Part shown: positions 1 through 8,826 of the stretch, one piece after another | Position numbering within the stretch: the stretch's first letter is position 1 | How the letters are laid out: each line of letters begins with the position of its first letter | Origin: CBDCVN01 sp965223585 | GTDB lineage: Bacteria; Deinococcota; Deinococci; Deinococcales; Trueperaceae | Assembly (NCBI GenBank): GCA_965223585.1 | Contig: CBDCWW010000024.1 | Coordinates: forward strand, 1 to 64,000 | Direction: 5' to 3' | Length of the DNA: 64,000 nt | Program-made: the position numbers and the translations under genes | The notes under the pieces: model-generated | Told to the model about the DNA's origin: nothing | What the model saw: only the letters and a program-made list of their open reading frames with translations | Database searches by the model: none

Positions 1-105
1 CATGACTTCTTCATATGGATATGACCTCACCTAGCACTGCTTTTCTGAGAGACTTTCAAACACTGCTTTGAAGCTAACTTCTTTGTTTTTTAGATTACTA
101 GGCTT

Positions 106-1251
106 TTAAATCCATGCACTTTCCTCCCAAAATTCTGGTAGCTCTAATAGCCCTTCTGGTAAAGGCATTGCACATTCTAGTAGATACTCTAAGTATTTCT
201 TCCCTAACTGAAATAGGCTCAGTACCCTTCTGTCTTTCCTTCTAAATTGCCCCTCCTTCCCTTCTTTTCTTGCTACAGATCCTAAATATACTATCCAGAT
301 GTATGCAAAACACGCTACCAGTAAAAGCTTTTCTAGCCTCTTGGGATTCTTTATTCGCGTTTTGTGTATGTTAAATCCTCTTGATTTCTCATCTGAAAAA
401 AATGTCTCTATCAAACTCCTCTTTCTATACAGCTCACATGCCTCTTCTGTTAACTCCACATTTGTTACTAAATATATTGGCTCTTTATACTCTTTGCCCC
501 ACCACGCTATTATTTGTACTGGCCCATACCTCTCATTCGTGTACTCTATCCCTTCTACACTTACTTGCCCTCCCTCTTGGAATATGTCTTCTGGTTTGAA
601 TGGCTCGTTTTCTCCTTCCTCATAACAATTGATGTTTTTTGCTGCTCTTAGTATATATTCCCACTTGTACTCTTCACATTTCTTTTGGAACTCTACTCCA
701 TCAAACTCGCTGTCACCCACTACTACCACATCTAATTTCTTGTCTAAACCCTCTTCTAATTCTTGCACTAACTCGTATAACTCCTCTAGTAAAGCTATAT
801 GTTCTGCTTCACTAAAGCTTCCTTTGTTCCCTTCTCTTACTTTCCAAATTACTGGTAATGCTCTTCCTTGGTATATCACACTTATCATCAGTACTGCACA
901 ATGTTTCCCTAAACTACTTGTATCTATTGTGAATATTAAGCTTGTTTTACTTATCCCTGCTAGTATTTCTTTGATGTAAGGGAAGTACATCGTTTCTTTA
1001 TTGACAGCTTTATTCCTCAACCAACGATTAAATCGCTTTGTTCGGCTTTCTGTTTTACTATTTTTATGTTTTGTGCTCTTATCTGCCATTTCATCCAACG
1101 CTATTTTTCCTGATCGAACTAGCCCTGTTATCATCAAGGCAAAAACTATTAATCGCCTCGATGATTGACCTGATATGTTTTTTTGTGCAAACTGCTTGAG
1201 TGTAGCGAATATTCTGTTATATGATTTTTGAGAATAACTCATGCCCTGCAT
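106..1251 (-). CDS. IS4-family transposase
   Basis: DDE transposase of 381 residues. The IS4 C-terminal signature Y-x2-R-x3-E-x6-K is exact in YRKRSLIETFFSDEK (about residues 280-294). The first two catalytic aspartates are probably those of FTIDTSSLGK (about 109) and VVVGDSEFDG (about 180). The reading frame is intact, so the element may still be active. I could not identify terminal inverted repeats; the left end may lie at or before the window start. An alternative start is the ATG three codons downstream (MSYSQK). It contains no CTCGAG, unlike most chromosomal genes here. Confidence 0.88.
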   Translation of the reverse strand: MQGMSYSQKSYNRIFATLKQFAQKNISGQSSRRLIVFALMITGLVRSGKIALDEMADKSTKHKNSKTESRTKRFNRWLRNKAVNKETMYFPYIKEILAGISKTSLIFTIDTSSLGKHCAVLMISVIYQGRALPVIWKVREGNKGSFSEAEHIALLEELYELVQELEEGLDKKLDVVVVGDSEFDGVEFQKKCEEYKWEYILRAAKNINCYEEGENEPFKPEDIFQEGGQVSVEGIEYTNERYGPVQIIAWWGKEYKEPIYLVTNVELTEEACELYRKRSLIETFFSDEKSRGFNIHKTRIKNPKRLEKLLLVACFAYIWIVYLGSVARKEGKEGQFRRKDRRVLSLFQLGKKYLEYLLECAMPLPEGLLELPEFWEESAWI

Positions 1252-1497
1252 TAATCATGTTTCAAGTAATTTTGCAATACCCTTGAAGCTCAATGTGGGG
1301 CTTTTTTATTTCGATCTGATCTACCCTTGGTTGACTTTCGCCCTTGCCCTTTGTGTTTCCTCAATTCAAAAAAGTGTACGGTTTTGAAAAAATAAATAAG
1401 GATTTTTTGGAATTCTCTACACAATATATTAGCAGCTAATGTTAAGTGTTGCTGATAGTAACTATCAAAATATTTTTAATAACTTATAGGAGAGCAA
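1252..1497. other. Intergenic region upstream of the lipoprotein gene
   Basis: Non-coding. It contains a small inverted repeat GATAG-taa-CTATC near 1453-1466 and an AGGAG ribosome binding site immediately before the ATG at 1498. The right end of the IS4 element should lie here, but I could not define it. Confidence 0.4.
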
Positions 1498-2559
1498 ATG
1501 AACATAAAACGGAATCTAAACATGTTGTTACTAATTGTTGGCACACTTTTACTAGCTGCTTGTAGCAACACATCAAGTGGTTTATCTCAACCTAATAAAG
1601 ATATAAATGATCCCATTCCTCTAGAATCTTCTGGTCCTTCAGAAACAAAAATAACCGCTAGTGATGGGGAAGCAGGAGACTGGTTTGGCGAATCAGTTGC
1701 CATAAGTGGAAATACTGCTATAGTGGGTGCTAGTAAGGCACAAACAGGAGCCGCCTATATCTTTACCCACTCTGGCACAAGTTGGCTCCAACAAACCAAA
1801 CTCACCTACAATAATGATGGTAGTGGTAGTAATGATTTTGGTAAATCAGTTGCCATAGATGGAGATACCGCTATTGTGGGTGATCTAGGAGCTGAGTTTA
1901 ATGATGCGAATGATAATTACTTTAATGGAGCTGCTAGGATTTTCACCCGTTCTGGCACAAGTTGGACTCAGCAAGCCATACTTTTCTCCAATGATATAGA
2001 AATAGATGGCTGGTTTGGTTACTCGGTTGCTATAAGTGGGGATACTATTATTGTGGGTGCTCATAGGCCTAGTGATTATGATGCTAAGGGATCTGCCTAT
2101 ATCTTTACCCGTTCTGACACAGATTGGATTCCACAAGCCAAACTAACTGCTAGTGATGAGGCAGCTGGTGACTTTTTTGGTCAATCGGTTGCTATAAGTG
2201 GGAATACTGCCATCGTAGGAGCTTGGGGGGATGATGATAAGGGTTCTGCCTCAGGTTCTGCTTATATTTTCACTCGTTCTGGCACAACGTGGAGTGAACA
2301 AGCCAAACTTACTGCTAGTGATGCAGCAAAAGGTGACCGCTTTGGTAAATCAGTTGCTATAAGTGGGGATACTACCATAATAAGTGCTCACGAAGATGAT
2401 GATAATGGTAGTAGCTCAGGATCTGCTTATATTTTTACACGTTCTGACACAACGTGGAGCAAGCAAGCTAAACTTACTGCTAGTGATGGGGTAACTAATA
2501 GCTGGTTTGGTTTCTCTGTTTCCATAGATGAAGATACTGCTACTATAAGTGCTCCTGGG
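1498..2559 (+). pseudogene. FG-GAP beta-propeller lipoprotein, 5' part (split by IS200-type element)
   Basis: N-terminal part of a secreted lipoprotein. Residues 1-22 form a type II signal peptide with lipobox LLAAC, so it is predicted to be anchored by a lipidated Cys. It is followed by FG-GAP / integrin-alpha-like propeller repeats of about 50-60 residues. Each repeat has a core like WFGESVAISGNTAIVGA followed by AYIFTRSGTSW. The frame is intact to the Gly codon ending at 2559, where an IS200-type element begins. The hybrid frame reads on for 14 codons into the element and stops at 2601. Joining 2559 to 3187 restores one frame of 678 residues (APG then NDYQTVYIF). A good AGGAG site precedes the ATG. 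Such proteins usually bind or display at the cell surface; the ligand is unknown. Confidence 0.85.
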
Positions 2560-3186
2560 AGTCATAAAACCACCACCAGAGGTGGTGGCTTGTTTTGTTA
2601 ACCCCTAGAAGGGGTATCGGACGCTAGTGCCCGATACTACTCAAATAGGCTCCTCTGTTGTGCCTCTAATGCTCTTTCCTTCTGCTCTTGCCAACGTATA
2701 TACTTCCTTATCTTTTGTTCATCTAACCCTACTGTGCTTACACAATATCCTCTACTCCATAAGCTCTTTTGCGGATATCCTCTTAACTTCCTTCCATACA
2801 TCTTTAGCATGTTTATTGCTGACTTTCCCTTGATAAAGCCCATTATCCCTGACACGGAATATTTTGGTGGGATTGATACCAACATGTGTACATGATCCTT
2901 TCTTATGTTCAGTTCTAACACCTCTACTCTATCTTTTTCTCTACACAACTTGTATATTATCTGCTTCAAGGATTCCTCTACTCCATCCTTCAGCACTCTA
3001 AAACGATACTTTGGACAAAAAACTACGTGATACTCACAACTGTAAATTGAGTGTGACAACTTTTTGTATCTGCTATTCTTGGGCATGTATTTCCCTTTCT
3101 TTAACCTTCTAGGGAAATACATCATTGCTTAACTAGTAGAACTTTTTACTAGACCACTACCAGAGGTAGTGGTTTCCACCAATGAT
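2560..3186 (-). mobile_element. IS200/IS605-family element, copy 1 (627 bp)
   Basis: Element ends were set by comparison with the second copy at 43141-43767: both are followed by AATGA and the flanks are otherwise unrelated. Each end carries a perfect hairpin, ACCACC-type at 2570-2591 and ACTACC-type at about 3155-3172, as expected for this family. There are no terminal inverted repeats and no target duplication. On the transposase strand the insertion lies directly 3' of TCATT. Its length of 627 is a multiple of three. The one difference seen from copy 2 is a silent change (G at 2856, A at 43437). Confidence 0.88.
2637..3125 (-). CDS. tnpA: IS200/IS605-family Y1 transposase TnpA, copy 1
   Basis: Single-strand transposase of 162 residues. 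The HUH motif is seen in KDHVHMLVSIPPK (about residues 76-88), and the family hallmark YSCEYHVVFCPKYRF (about 29-43) is present. The catalytic Tyr should be in the C-terminal helix (YIRWQEQ region). The protein is identical to that of the copy at 43218-43706. No TnpB accessory gene accompanies it, so this is an IS200-like stand-alone TnpA. It lies antisense to the lipoprotein gene it disrupts. Confidence 0.93.
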   Translation of the reverse strand: MMYFPRRLKKGKYMPKNSRYKKLSHSIYSCEYHVVFCPKYRFRVLKDGVEESLKQIIYKLCREKDRVEVLELNIRKDHVHMLVSIPPKYSVSGIMGFIKGKSAINMLKMYGRKLRGYPQKSLWSRGYCVSTVGLDEQKIRKYIRWQEQKERALEAQQRSLFE

Positions 3187-4161
3187 AATGATTATCAGAC
3201 TGTCTATATCTTCAATCGTTCTGGCACAAATTGGACTCAGAAAATTAAACTTACTGCTAGTGACGCGGCAGAAGAGGATTCCTTTGGCTTCTCAGTTTCT
3301 ATAAGTGGGGATAACACTATTGTAGGTGCTATGTGGGATGATGATAATGGTAATAACTCTGGTGCTGCCTATACCTACAATCTTACCTCAGAAGAACCTT
3401 CTGAAATTTCTACTGTTTATGTAAGCTCGAGCTCAAGTGGCAACGCAGGAGGTGTAACTTTTGCCAACGAAGATATCTTAGCCTTTGACACCAACACAAA
3501 CACTTGGTCACGTTACTTTGATGGTTCAGATGTAGGTCTTTCTGGAAATGATGTAAACGCTTTCCACCTACAACCTGATGGCAACATACTGCTCAGCTTG
3601 AAAAAAGACAGCTTTGCCATACCGGGCTTTGCCACTGTAAGAGCGTCAGATATTGTTAGATTTGTGCCAACCAGTACAGGTACTAATACACAAGGCAGTT
3701 TTGAGTGGTACTTTGATGGTTCAGATGTGGGTTTGGGTAGTGCCGAAGGTATAGATGCTATCGGCTTTACAAAAGATGGAGATTTGCTACTCAGCTTTGT
3801 AATTAATTCTAGTGTACCGGGTTTTAGTATTGCTGATGAAGACTTAATGGCCTTTAGTGCCGATAGCTTAGGCAGCAGCACATCAGGAGTATGGAGTCTT
3901 TATTTTGATGGTTCAGATGCGCGTTTAAATGACAGCTTAGAAAATGTCTATGGTGTTTGGCTTAATCCTAACAATGGTGATCTCTATTTAACTACTAAAG
4001 GCACTTTTTCAGTAACAGGACTTAATGGAGATGCTGACGATATTTTTACCTTTACATCTAGCACTCTTGGTAGTAGCACCAGTGGTAGCTTTAGTGCTTT
4101 CTGGAATGGTGACAGTAATGATTTTGTAAATGAGCGTTTGGATGGGCTATTCTTGCAGTAA
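3187..4161 (+). pseudogene. FG-GAP lipoprotein, 3' part
   Basis: C-terminal 324 residues of the split lipoprotein, in frame with 1498-2559 once the IS is removed. The first ~70 residues finish the FG-GAP propeller (YIFNRSGTNW, then FGFSVSISGDNTIVGA). The rest is a different repeat module with three copies of a motif like WSRYFDGSDVGL (near 3509, 3704 and 3895), each followed by aliphatic strands. A GTG at 3169 inside the element would allow internal initiation, but there is no signal peptide, so a product would stay in the cytoplasm. No CTCGAG occurs anywhere in the gene. Confidence 0.82.
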
Positions 4162-4434
4162 ACCTTTGTCTGGATTGTGGGTTTTTGGATTTTCTTGATT
4201 TCTCTATAGTGAAACTGTCAAATCATAACCCATCAATTAATCACACGGCTCATAGTTCAGACATTCATAACTTTCTACTATACCGCCAGCAGGGTTATAT
4301 TCAGCTCCCAACAAAGTATTTAATCCAAAAGTTTTTGCTGTTTTATTTGGGAAAAATCAGCTTGTGTATAACCAAAAGACAAAACACTAACAAGGCAAAA
4401 CCATCTAAAAACTTTTAAAAATCTTATTAGTAAT
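4162..4434. other. Intergenic region between lipoprotein and IS5-type element
   Basis: AT-rich non-coding sequence. Short frames here have no convincing ribosome binding site or recognisable product. The IS5-type element begins at its right edge. Confidence 0.4.
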
Positions 4435-5437
4435 AGAGTTGTTCGGAAATAGAGAGGCATGCTAAAATAGCAGTCACCATGGCAGCTTTTAATACAAGAA
4501 GTGACAGACAAGTGAGAGCTTTGACAGGCTTGCCTGAAGAAAAGATTGATGAGTTAGCATCAACCTTTGAACAAGCCTACGAAGAGCAAAGTCAGAAAGA
4601 TTATGAAGAACAACAGGCTAATGGAAAAAGGGAACGATCTCTTGGTGGGGGAAGAAAAAGTAAACTTTCCTCTGCTAAACATAAGCTTGAATTTATCCTT
4701 TACTACCTCAAAAGCTATCCTACCCTTGATGAATTAGCAGAAAAGTTTGATATGGCTCGTTCTAGTGCACATTACTGGGTACACAAACTACTGCCAATTC
4801 TCTCTGCAGCGTTGGCAAAATTAGGGATGTTGCCTAAACGAGAATTCAGTACACCAGAAGAATTAAAAGAAGCACTTGAAGAAGCACGAAAAATATTAAT
4901 AGATGCTACAGAGAGGAAGCATAGACGACCTAGTAAAGATGAAGAGCAAAAAGAGCTATATAGTGGAAAGAAGAAGCGACACACAGTAAAAAACACAGTG
5001 ATAGCAACAGGAGAAAGGATAATAATCTATGTAGGAAAGACATTTGCTGGGCGAAGGCATGATTATGGGATGTTCAAAGAAGAATTCCCACCTGAGGAGG
5101 GATGGCTAAAAGGAGAAGGTAAAAGAGCGAAGCTAGACTCAGGATATCAAGGGATAAACAAGGACTATGGAATAGAAGCAGAGATACCGTACAAGAAGCC
5201 GAGGAAGAGTAAAAAGAATCCTAACCCTCAATTAACAAAAGCAGAAAAAGCAAGGAACAAAGCACTAAGTAAAGCAAGGGTATATGTTGAACATGCAATA
5301 GGAGGAATGAAACGCTTTAATATATTAGTGCATGCCTTTCGGAATCGCAAAGCAGGGTTTATAGATAGCGTTATTGCTGTTTGTGGTGGGCTTTGGAATT
5401 TCTTGATTATGTGAATTATTTATTTCCGAACAACTCT
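4435..5437 (+). mobile_element. IS5-type insertion sequence (about 1.0 kb)
   Basis: Bounded by inverted repeats starting AGAGTTGTTCGGAAATA at 4435 and ending with the complement at 5437. It is flanked by a 3-bp direct repeat AAT (4432-4434 and 5438-5440). The single transposase gene fills the element. Only one copy is in this window. Confidence 0.85.
4479..5414 (+). CDS. IS5-family (DDE_Tnp_4-like) transposase
   Basis: Transposase of 311 residues. The N-terminal half is a helix-turn-helix region (LDELAEKFDMARSSAHYWVHKLLP, about 88-111). The catalytic core shows DATERKHRRP (first Asp, about 141), KLDSGYQG (second Asp, about 218) and VEHAIGGMKRFNIL (Glu, about 274). Lys/Arg-rich loops (GKKKRHTVKN, KPRKSKKNPNP) are typical of this group. 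The frame is complete and well within the inverted repeats. Confidence 0.88.
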   Translation: MAAFNTRSDRQVRALTGLPEEKIDELASTFEQAYEEQSQKDYEEQQANGKRERSLGGGRKSKLSSAKHKLEFILYYLKSYPTLDELAEKFDMARSSAHYWVHKLLPILSAALAKLGMLPKREFSTPEELKEALEEARKILIDATERKHRRPSKDEEQKELYSGKKKRHTVKNTVIATGERIIIYVGKTFAGRRHDYGMFKEEFPPEEGWLKGEGKRAKLDSGYQGINKDYGIEAEIPYKKPRKSKKNPNPQLTKAEKARNKALSKARVYVEHAIGGMKRFNILVHAFRNRKAGFIDSVIAVCGGLWNFLIM

Positions 5438-5507
5438 AATATTCTCCCTATATCTATTAGGTTTGTTGGTTTGCAAAAATTAGCGGTGGTACTGTGTGTA
5501 GCAATTT

Positions 5508-6122
5508 TTAGTTAAAAAAGGGCTCGAGCTTAACGAAAACCTCTCTTTTCAAGGTCTCAAAGTCACCCTCGTTGTCAATAACAATGTCAGCACGCTTAAC
5601 TTTTTCTTCCAAAGGCATCTGTTTAGAATCTCTTAATTTTATTTCTTGGGCTGTTAAACCACTACGCTCAACTATTCGTTTTATACGTGTTTCCAGACTA
5701 GCATAAACTACAATAACAGCATCAAAATCTTTTTCCATGCCATTTTCGTAAAGCAAAGGAATGTCATGTACTATTACTTTGGGTGGAACTGCAGAAGCCT
5801 TTAATTTCTCTACCATTTCTTTGCGTTTTTTACCTACCCAAGGATGGATAATGCTATTAAGCGTTTTTAGAGAGTTTTGATCATTAAAGACTTTTTGGGC
5901 AGTCGCAAAACGGTCAAGTTTACCATCCTTAACAAGTTCTTGGCCTAGCTTAGTTTGGATTTGTTTTAAAACTTCAGGATCTTTGGAGGCTGCTTTGGCT
6001 AACTTGTCAGCATCAATAACAGTTGCTCCCATTTCTTCTAATAAGCTAGCTACAGTAGATTTTCCAGAACCTATACTACCAGTTAAACCTAATTGTTTGA
6101 GTCTACCTGTCAGAGTTTTCAT
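5508..6122 (-). CDS. coaE: Dephospho-CoA kinase
   Basis: Catalyses the last step of coenzyme A synthesis, ATP-dependent phosphorylation of the 3'-hydroxyl of dephospho-CoA, in the cytoplasm. The P-loop GSIGSGKST lies at residues 15-23 of the chosen frame. The family pattern continues with IDADKLAK, the IIHPWV motif near 93, a lid region RIVERSGLTAQEI and the C-terminal ADIVIDNEG. Length (204) is typical. I prefer the ATG at 6122, which follows a TAGG at suitable spacing, over the GTG two codons upstream. It is convergent with the IS5-type element and divergent from the Uma2 gene, so probably monocistronic. One CTCGAG lies at its 3' end. Confidence 0.95.
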   Translation of the reverse strand: MKTLTGRLKQLGLTGSIGSGKSTVASLLEEMGATVIDADKLAKAASKDPEVLKQIQTKLGQELVKDGKLDRFATAQKVFNDQNSLKTLNSIIHPWVGKKRKEMVEKLKASAVPPKVIVHDIPLLYENGMEKDFDAVIVVYASLETRIKRIVERSGLTAQEIKLRDSKQMPLEEKVKRADIVIDNEGDFETLKREVFVKLEPFFN

Positions 6123-6169
6123 TAGCACCTAAAAATTGCTAGCTATCATTAATGGTAAAATAAATCATT

Positions 6170-6910
6170 ATGGCTGTGACAATAATACCAGAATCTCAAT
6201 CCCTTGAGGCTACTTCAGATTTTCCCAAGCTAGAAAACACAGTAGAGAAAAAGCTCCCACAAACCATTATTTATCCAGAAAGTGATGATAAACCTATGGC
6301 AGAAAATACAGAGCACTTTAAGTGGATAACCACTATTGTGGGAGGCCTTGAGGCTCTTTTTCAAGATAATCCTGAGGTTTTTATTGCTGGTGATCTATTT
6401 TGGTATCCTGTTGAGGGTAATCCAAGAATTCGCACTGCTCCAGATGCTATGGTGGTATTTGGTTGTCAAAAGGGAAAACGTGGTGCTTATTTACAATGGC
6501 AAGAAAATAACATTGCTCCTCAAGTAGTATTTGAGATTCTTTCTCCTAGCAATAGTGCTCGAGAAATGATGAAGAAGCTAGATTTCTATGAACGCTATGG
6601 TGTGGAAGAGTACTATATCTATGCCCCCAGCTATGAGGAAAATTCTTCTTTAGAGGGACAAAGCTTAAACATTTACCATAAAACAAATGAGGGATTTAAA
6701 CTTGTAGGTAGCCCTAGTAATTGGAAAAGTCCAAGATTAGGACTAAGTTTTAAGCTTAGTGAAGGAGGATTAATTATAATTGATTCAGATGGAAGTCACT
6801 TCCAAAGTTATGTAGAACTGAGTAACAGTGCTCAGCAGGAAAAAGAAAGGGCTGAGTTATTGGCTGCCAAACTACGCTCCTTAGGCGTTGATCCTGATGA
6901 GGCATTTTAG
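6170..6910 (+). CDS. Uma2-family (DUF820) putative restriction endonuclease-fold protein
   Basis: Protein of 246 residues with the PD-(D/E)XK-like core of Uma2 proteins. The motifs are APDAMVVFG (Asp near 103), VVFEILSPSNS (Glu near 125) and KLDFYERYGVEEYYIY (Lys near 140). The C-terminal tail is charged and ends LRSLGVDPDEAF, also common in this family, and may be a protein-contact helix. The family is expanded in cyanobacteria, Chloroflexota and Deinococcota. Its biological role is not established and no partner methylase is present. It is divergent from coaE and convergent with surE. Confidence 0.85.
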   Translation: MAVTIIPESQSLEATSDFPKLENTVEKKLPQTIIYPESDDKPMAENTEHFKWITTIVGGLEALFQDNPEVFIAGDLFWYPVEGNPRIRTAPDAMVVFGCQKGKRGAYLQWQENNIAPQVVFEILSPSNSAREMMKKLDFYERYGVEEYYIYAPSYEENSSLEGQSLNIYHKTNEGFKLVGSPSNWKSPRLGLSFKLSEGGLIIIDSDGSHFQSYVELSNSAQQEKERAELLAAKLRSLGVDPDEAF

Positions 6911-6916
6911 AGCATT

Positions 6917-7684
6917 TTATTCTGCTTTTTCTAATTCAGGTAAGAACTCGGCTAAATCAGCCATATAGCTGCGGTAAGTAAAATCTAGCTTTAGAGGTGT
7001 TACAGCGGTGTAGCCCTCGAGCACAGTAGCATAATCGGTATCAGGAGCATAATCTGCTACAGGCTTACCACTAACCCAATAATAAGGTTTACCATCAGGG
7101 TCTTCTCTTTTTACTACTTTGTCATCAAAACCATATTCTGATTGATGAGCCAAACGCACTCCCTTAATTTGCCCTATAGGAAAGTTAACGTTGAGTAATG
7201 TTCTTCTAGGTAAGCCGTGCTTTACGACTGCAGCAACTATCTTTTTAGCATAATCAGCCCCTTGACTAAAATTAAGCTCGCTTTCAGGAGTAACTTGCTG
7301 TGAAAAAGCAATAGAAGGAATGTCCATAGTAGTTCCTTCTAAAGCTGCTGCTACTGTACCTGAATGGGTAATATCAAAGCCCAAATTAGAGCCTATGTTA
7401 ATTCCTGAAATTACAATATCTGGCTTACCAGAGTTATGAACACCTAAAAGAACACAATCTGCAGGTGTTCCATCTACACGGTAAGATTTTACATTTTCTA
7501 AACCTTTCAACTTAGTGGGAATATAACGTAAAGGTCGGCGTATAGTAATTGAATGACCTGAGGCAGACTGCTCTACATCTGGTGCAGCTATAACCACCTC
7601 AGTAGCAATTTTAGTCATAGCCTCAGCCAGTGCACAAATACCCGGCGCAAAAATACCATCATCGTTGGTAACTAGAACTTTCAT
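6917..7684 (-). CDS. surE: 5'/3'-nucleotidase SurE
   Basis: Metal-dependent phosphatase acting on nucleoside monophosphates, implicated in stationary-phase survival. The N-terminal MKVLVTNDDGIFAPGI carries the metal-binding Asp pair at residues 8-9. ASGHSITIRRPLR (about 41-53) and the Asn of SGINIGSNLG (about 93-102) complete the active site. DGTPADCVLLG near 73 is also a hallmark. Length 255 is typical. The start ATG is the only reasonable choice because the conserved N-terminus begins there. Confidence 0.95.
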   Translation of the reverse strand: MKVLVTNDDGIFAPGICALAEAMTKIATEVVIAAPDVEQSASGHSITIRRPLRYIPTKLKGLENVKSYRVDGTPADCVLLGVHNSGKPDIVISGINIGSNLGFDITHSGTVAAALEGTTMDIPSIAFSQQVTPESELNFSQGADYAKKIVAAVVKHGLPRRTLLNVNFPIGQIKGVRLAHQSEYGFDDKVVKREDPDGKPYYWVSGKPVADYAPDTDYATVLEGYTAVTPLKLDFTYRSYMADLAEFLPELEKAE

Positions 7685-7771
7685 TAGCAGGATTATAAAC
7701 GCTTAGGAATAAATCCTTTGTGTAATTTAATCAGTAACCAGTGGGGTGTGCTGTGCGAACCATATTGTCTA

Positions 7772-7832
7772 TGAGTAGCTAGAAGCCAGTAGGGATTTAC
7801 TATGCTGGCTACTGACTTCTGACTACTAGCTG
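7772..7832. repeat. Imperfect palindrome downstream of the ABC exporter and surE
   Basis: A long imperfect inverted repeat. The left arm, AGTAGCTAGAAGCCAGTAG, matches the reverse complement of the right arm at 16 of 19 positions by eye. The TAGTAGTCAG-type arm resembles short repeats that are scattered in several phyla. It may act as a bidirectional terminator between the minus-strand genes. Confidence 0.55.
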
Positions 7833-7881
7833 CCTATAGGCACTTATTACTCCCAAGTCATTCACAAAAATACACCACTGC

Positions 7882-8826
7882 TTAAGCTACATCCCGCCTT
7901 CTAAAGCTCCAAAAAAGCAAGATTCCAAAAATCAGCGCATATATGCCCATGACAATCATAGAGCGGTTTAAATCAATAGTAAACATGTTTACAAAGGGGC
8001 CAGCTCCACCAATTTCATTAAAAAAATCCAGTTCTGAAAACTCCTCAACACTGAGTATAATTTCTCTTGAAGGGGCACTAAAGTTACTAGTAAGAAAGTA
8101 TCGAGGCAAGTTCTCCAAAGTATTCCTGAGCTGTAAAGCCTCTAGAGCAGCCATAAATCGATTATTGACTTGACCAACTTCTGAAATTACAGCATAAATG
8201 CCATAAAGACCTTCAACCAGTCTAGGCAAAAGAATAATGCCAACTATAGCTAGGGCATTATTTCTTAACCACCAAACCATCAAGAAGCCAAAAAGTAACA
8301 TTGTTAAGGTAAAAAGCCATTGTGTAGCATAAATTTTGACTACTGGTAACCAATCGCCACTGAATTCTGTTGGTAAAAATAAAGTGCCTAAGTACCCAAA
8401 AACAACACCACTTAGGAGGCAGCCTAAGAAAAGAAAGAACAGTAACAGCATAGCGGTAATAATTTTGCCTAAGAGCACAGTAAAACGGTTAGGTTCAGCA
8501 ACTAGTACTGTTTTCCACATTTTTTGGTTGCGCTCTTCTCCAATAAAAAGCGTTGATAGTAAAGCTATAACAATAATTAGGAAAAAGACAAAATTGATCA
8601 TTAAAATTAGGTTTATACGTGCAATAGTTATAGGGGCAGCAAGGAACTTGATAATTTCTTGTGTAGCGCCACCATCATCTATATTTATGCGAGTATGTGC
8701 TATATAAGCAATAAGTAGCAATATAACCGCAGGTAAGATCCATGCTAATGCTGCAAAAACATAGATACGCCTTTTACGCCTAGCTTTAAAAAGCTCTGCC
8801 CGAATAACATTGAAAAGCCCTGTCAT
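7882..8826 (-). CDS. ABC-2 type transporter permease
   Basis: Membrane protein of 314 residues with about six hydrophobic segments (near 22-42, 70-95, 120-150, 165-190, 195-215 and 290-308). It begins with the short basic N-terminus FNVIRAELFKARRKRR, typical of ABC-2 permeases that pair with drug or lipid exporter ATPases. It overlaps the upstream ATPase gene by 4 bp, so the two are cotranscribed and translationally coupled. It is presumably the membrane half of an exporter; the substrate cannot be read from sequence. Confidence 0.85.
   Translation of the reverse strand: MTGLFNVIRAELFKARRKRRIYVFAALAWILPAVILLLIAYIAHTRINIDDGGATQEIIKFLAAPITIARINLILMINFVFFLIIVIALLSTLFIGEERNQKMWKTVLVAEPNRFTVLLGKIITAMLLLFFLFLGCLLSGVVFGYLGTLFLPTEFSGDWLPVVKIYATQWLFTLTMLLFGFLMVWWLRNNALAIVGIILLPRLVEGLYGIYAVISEVGQVNNRFMAALEALQLRNTLENLPRYFLTSNFSAPSREIILSVEEFSELDFFNEIGGAGPFVNMFTIDLNRSMIVMGIYALIFGILLFWSFRRRDVA

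Noticed and set aside
299..979. Several plus-strand frames in the first kilobase
   Set aside because: Antisense shadows of the IS4 transposase gene.
4185..4418. 77-codon plus-strand frame
   Set aside because: AT-rich, no ribosome site or recognisable domain; probably chance.
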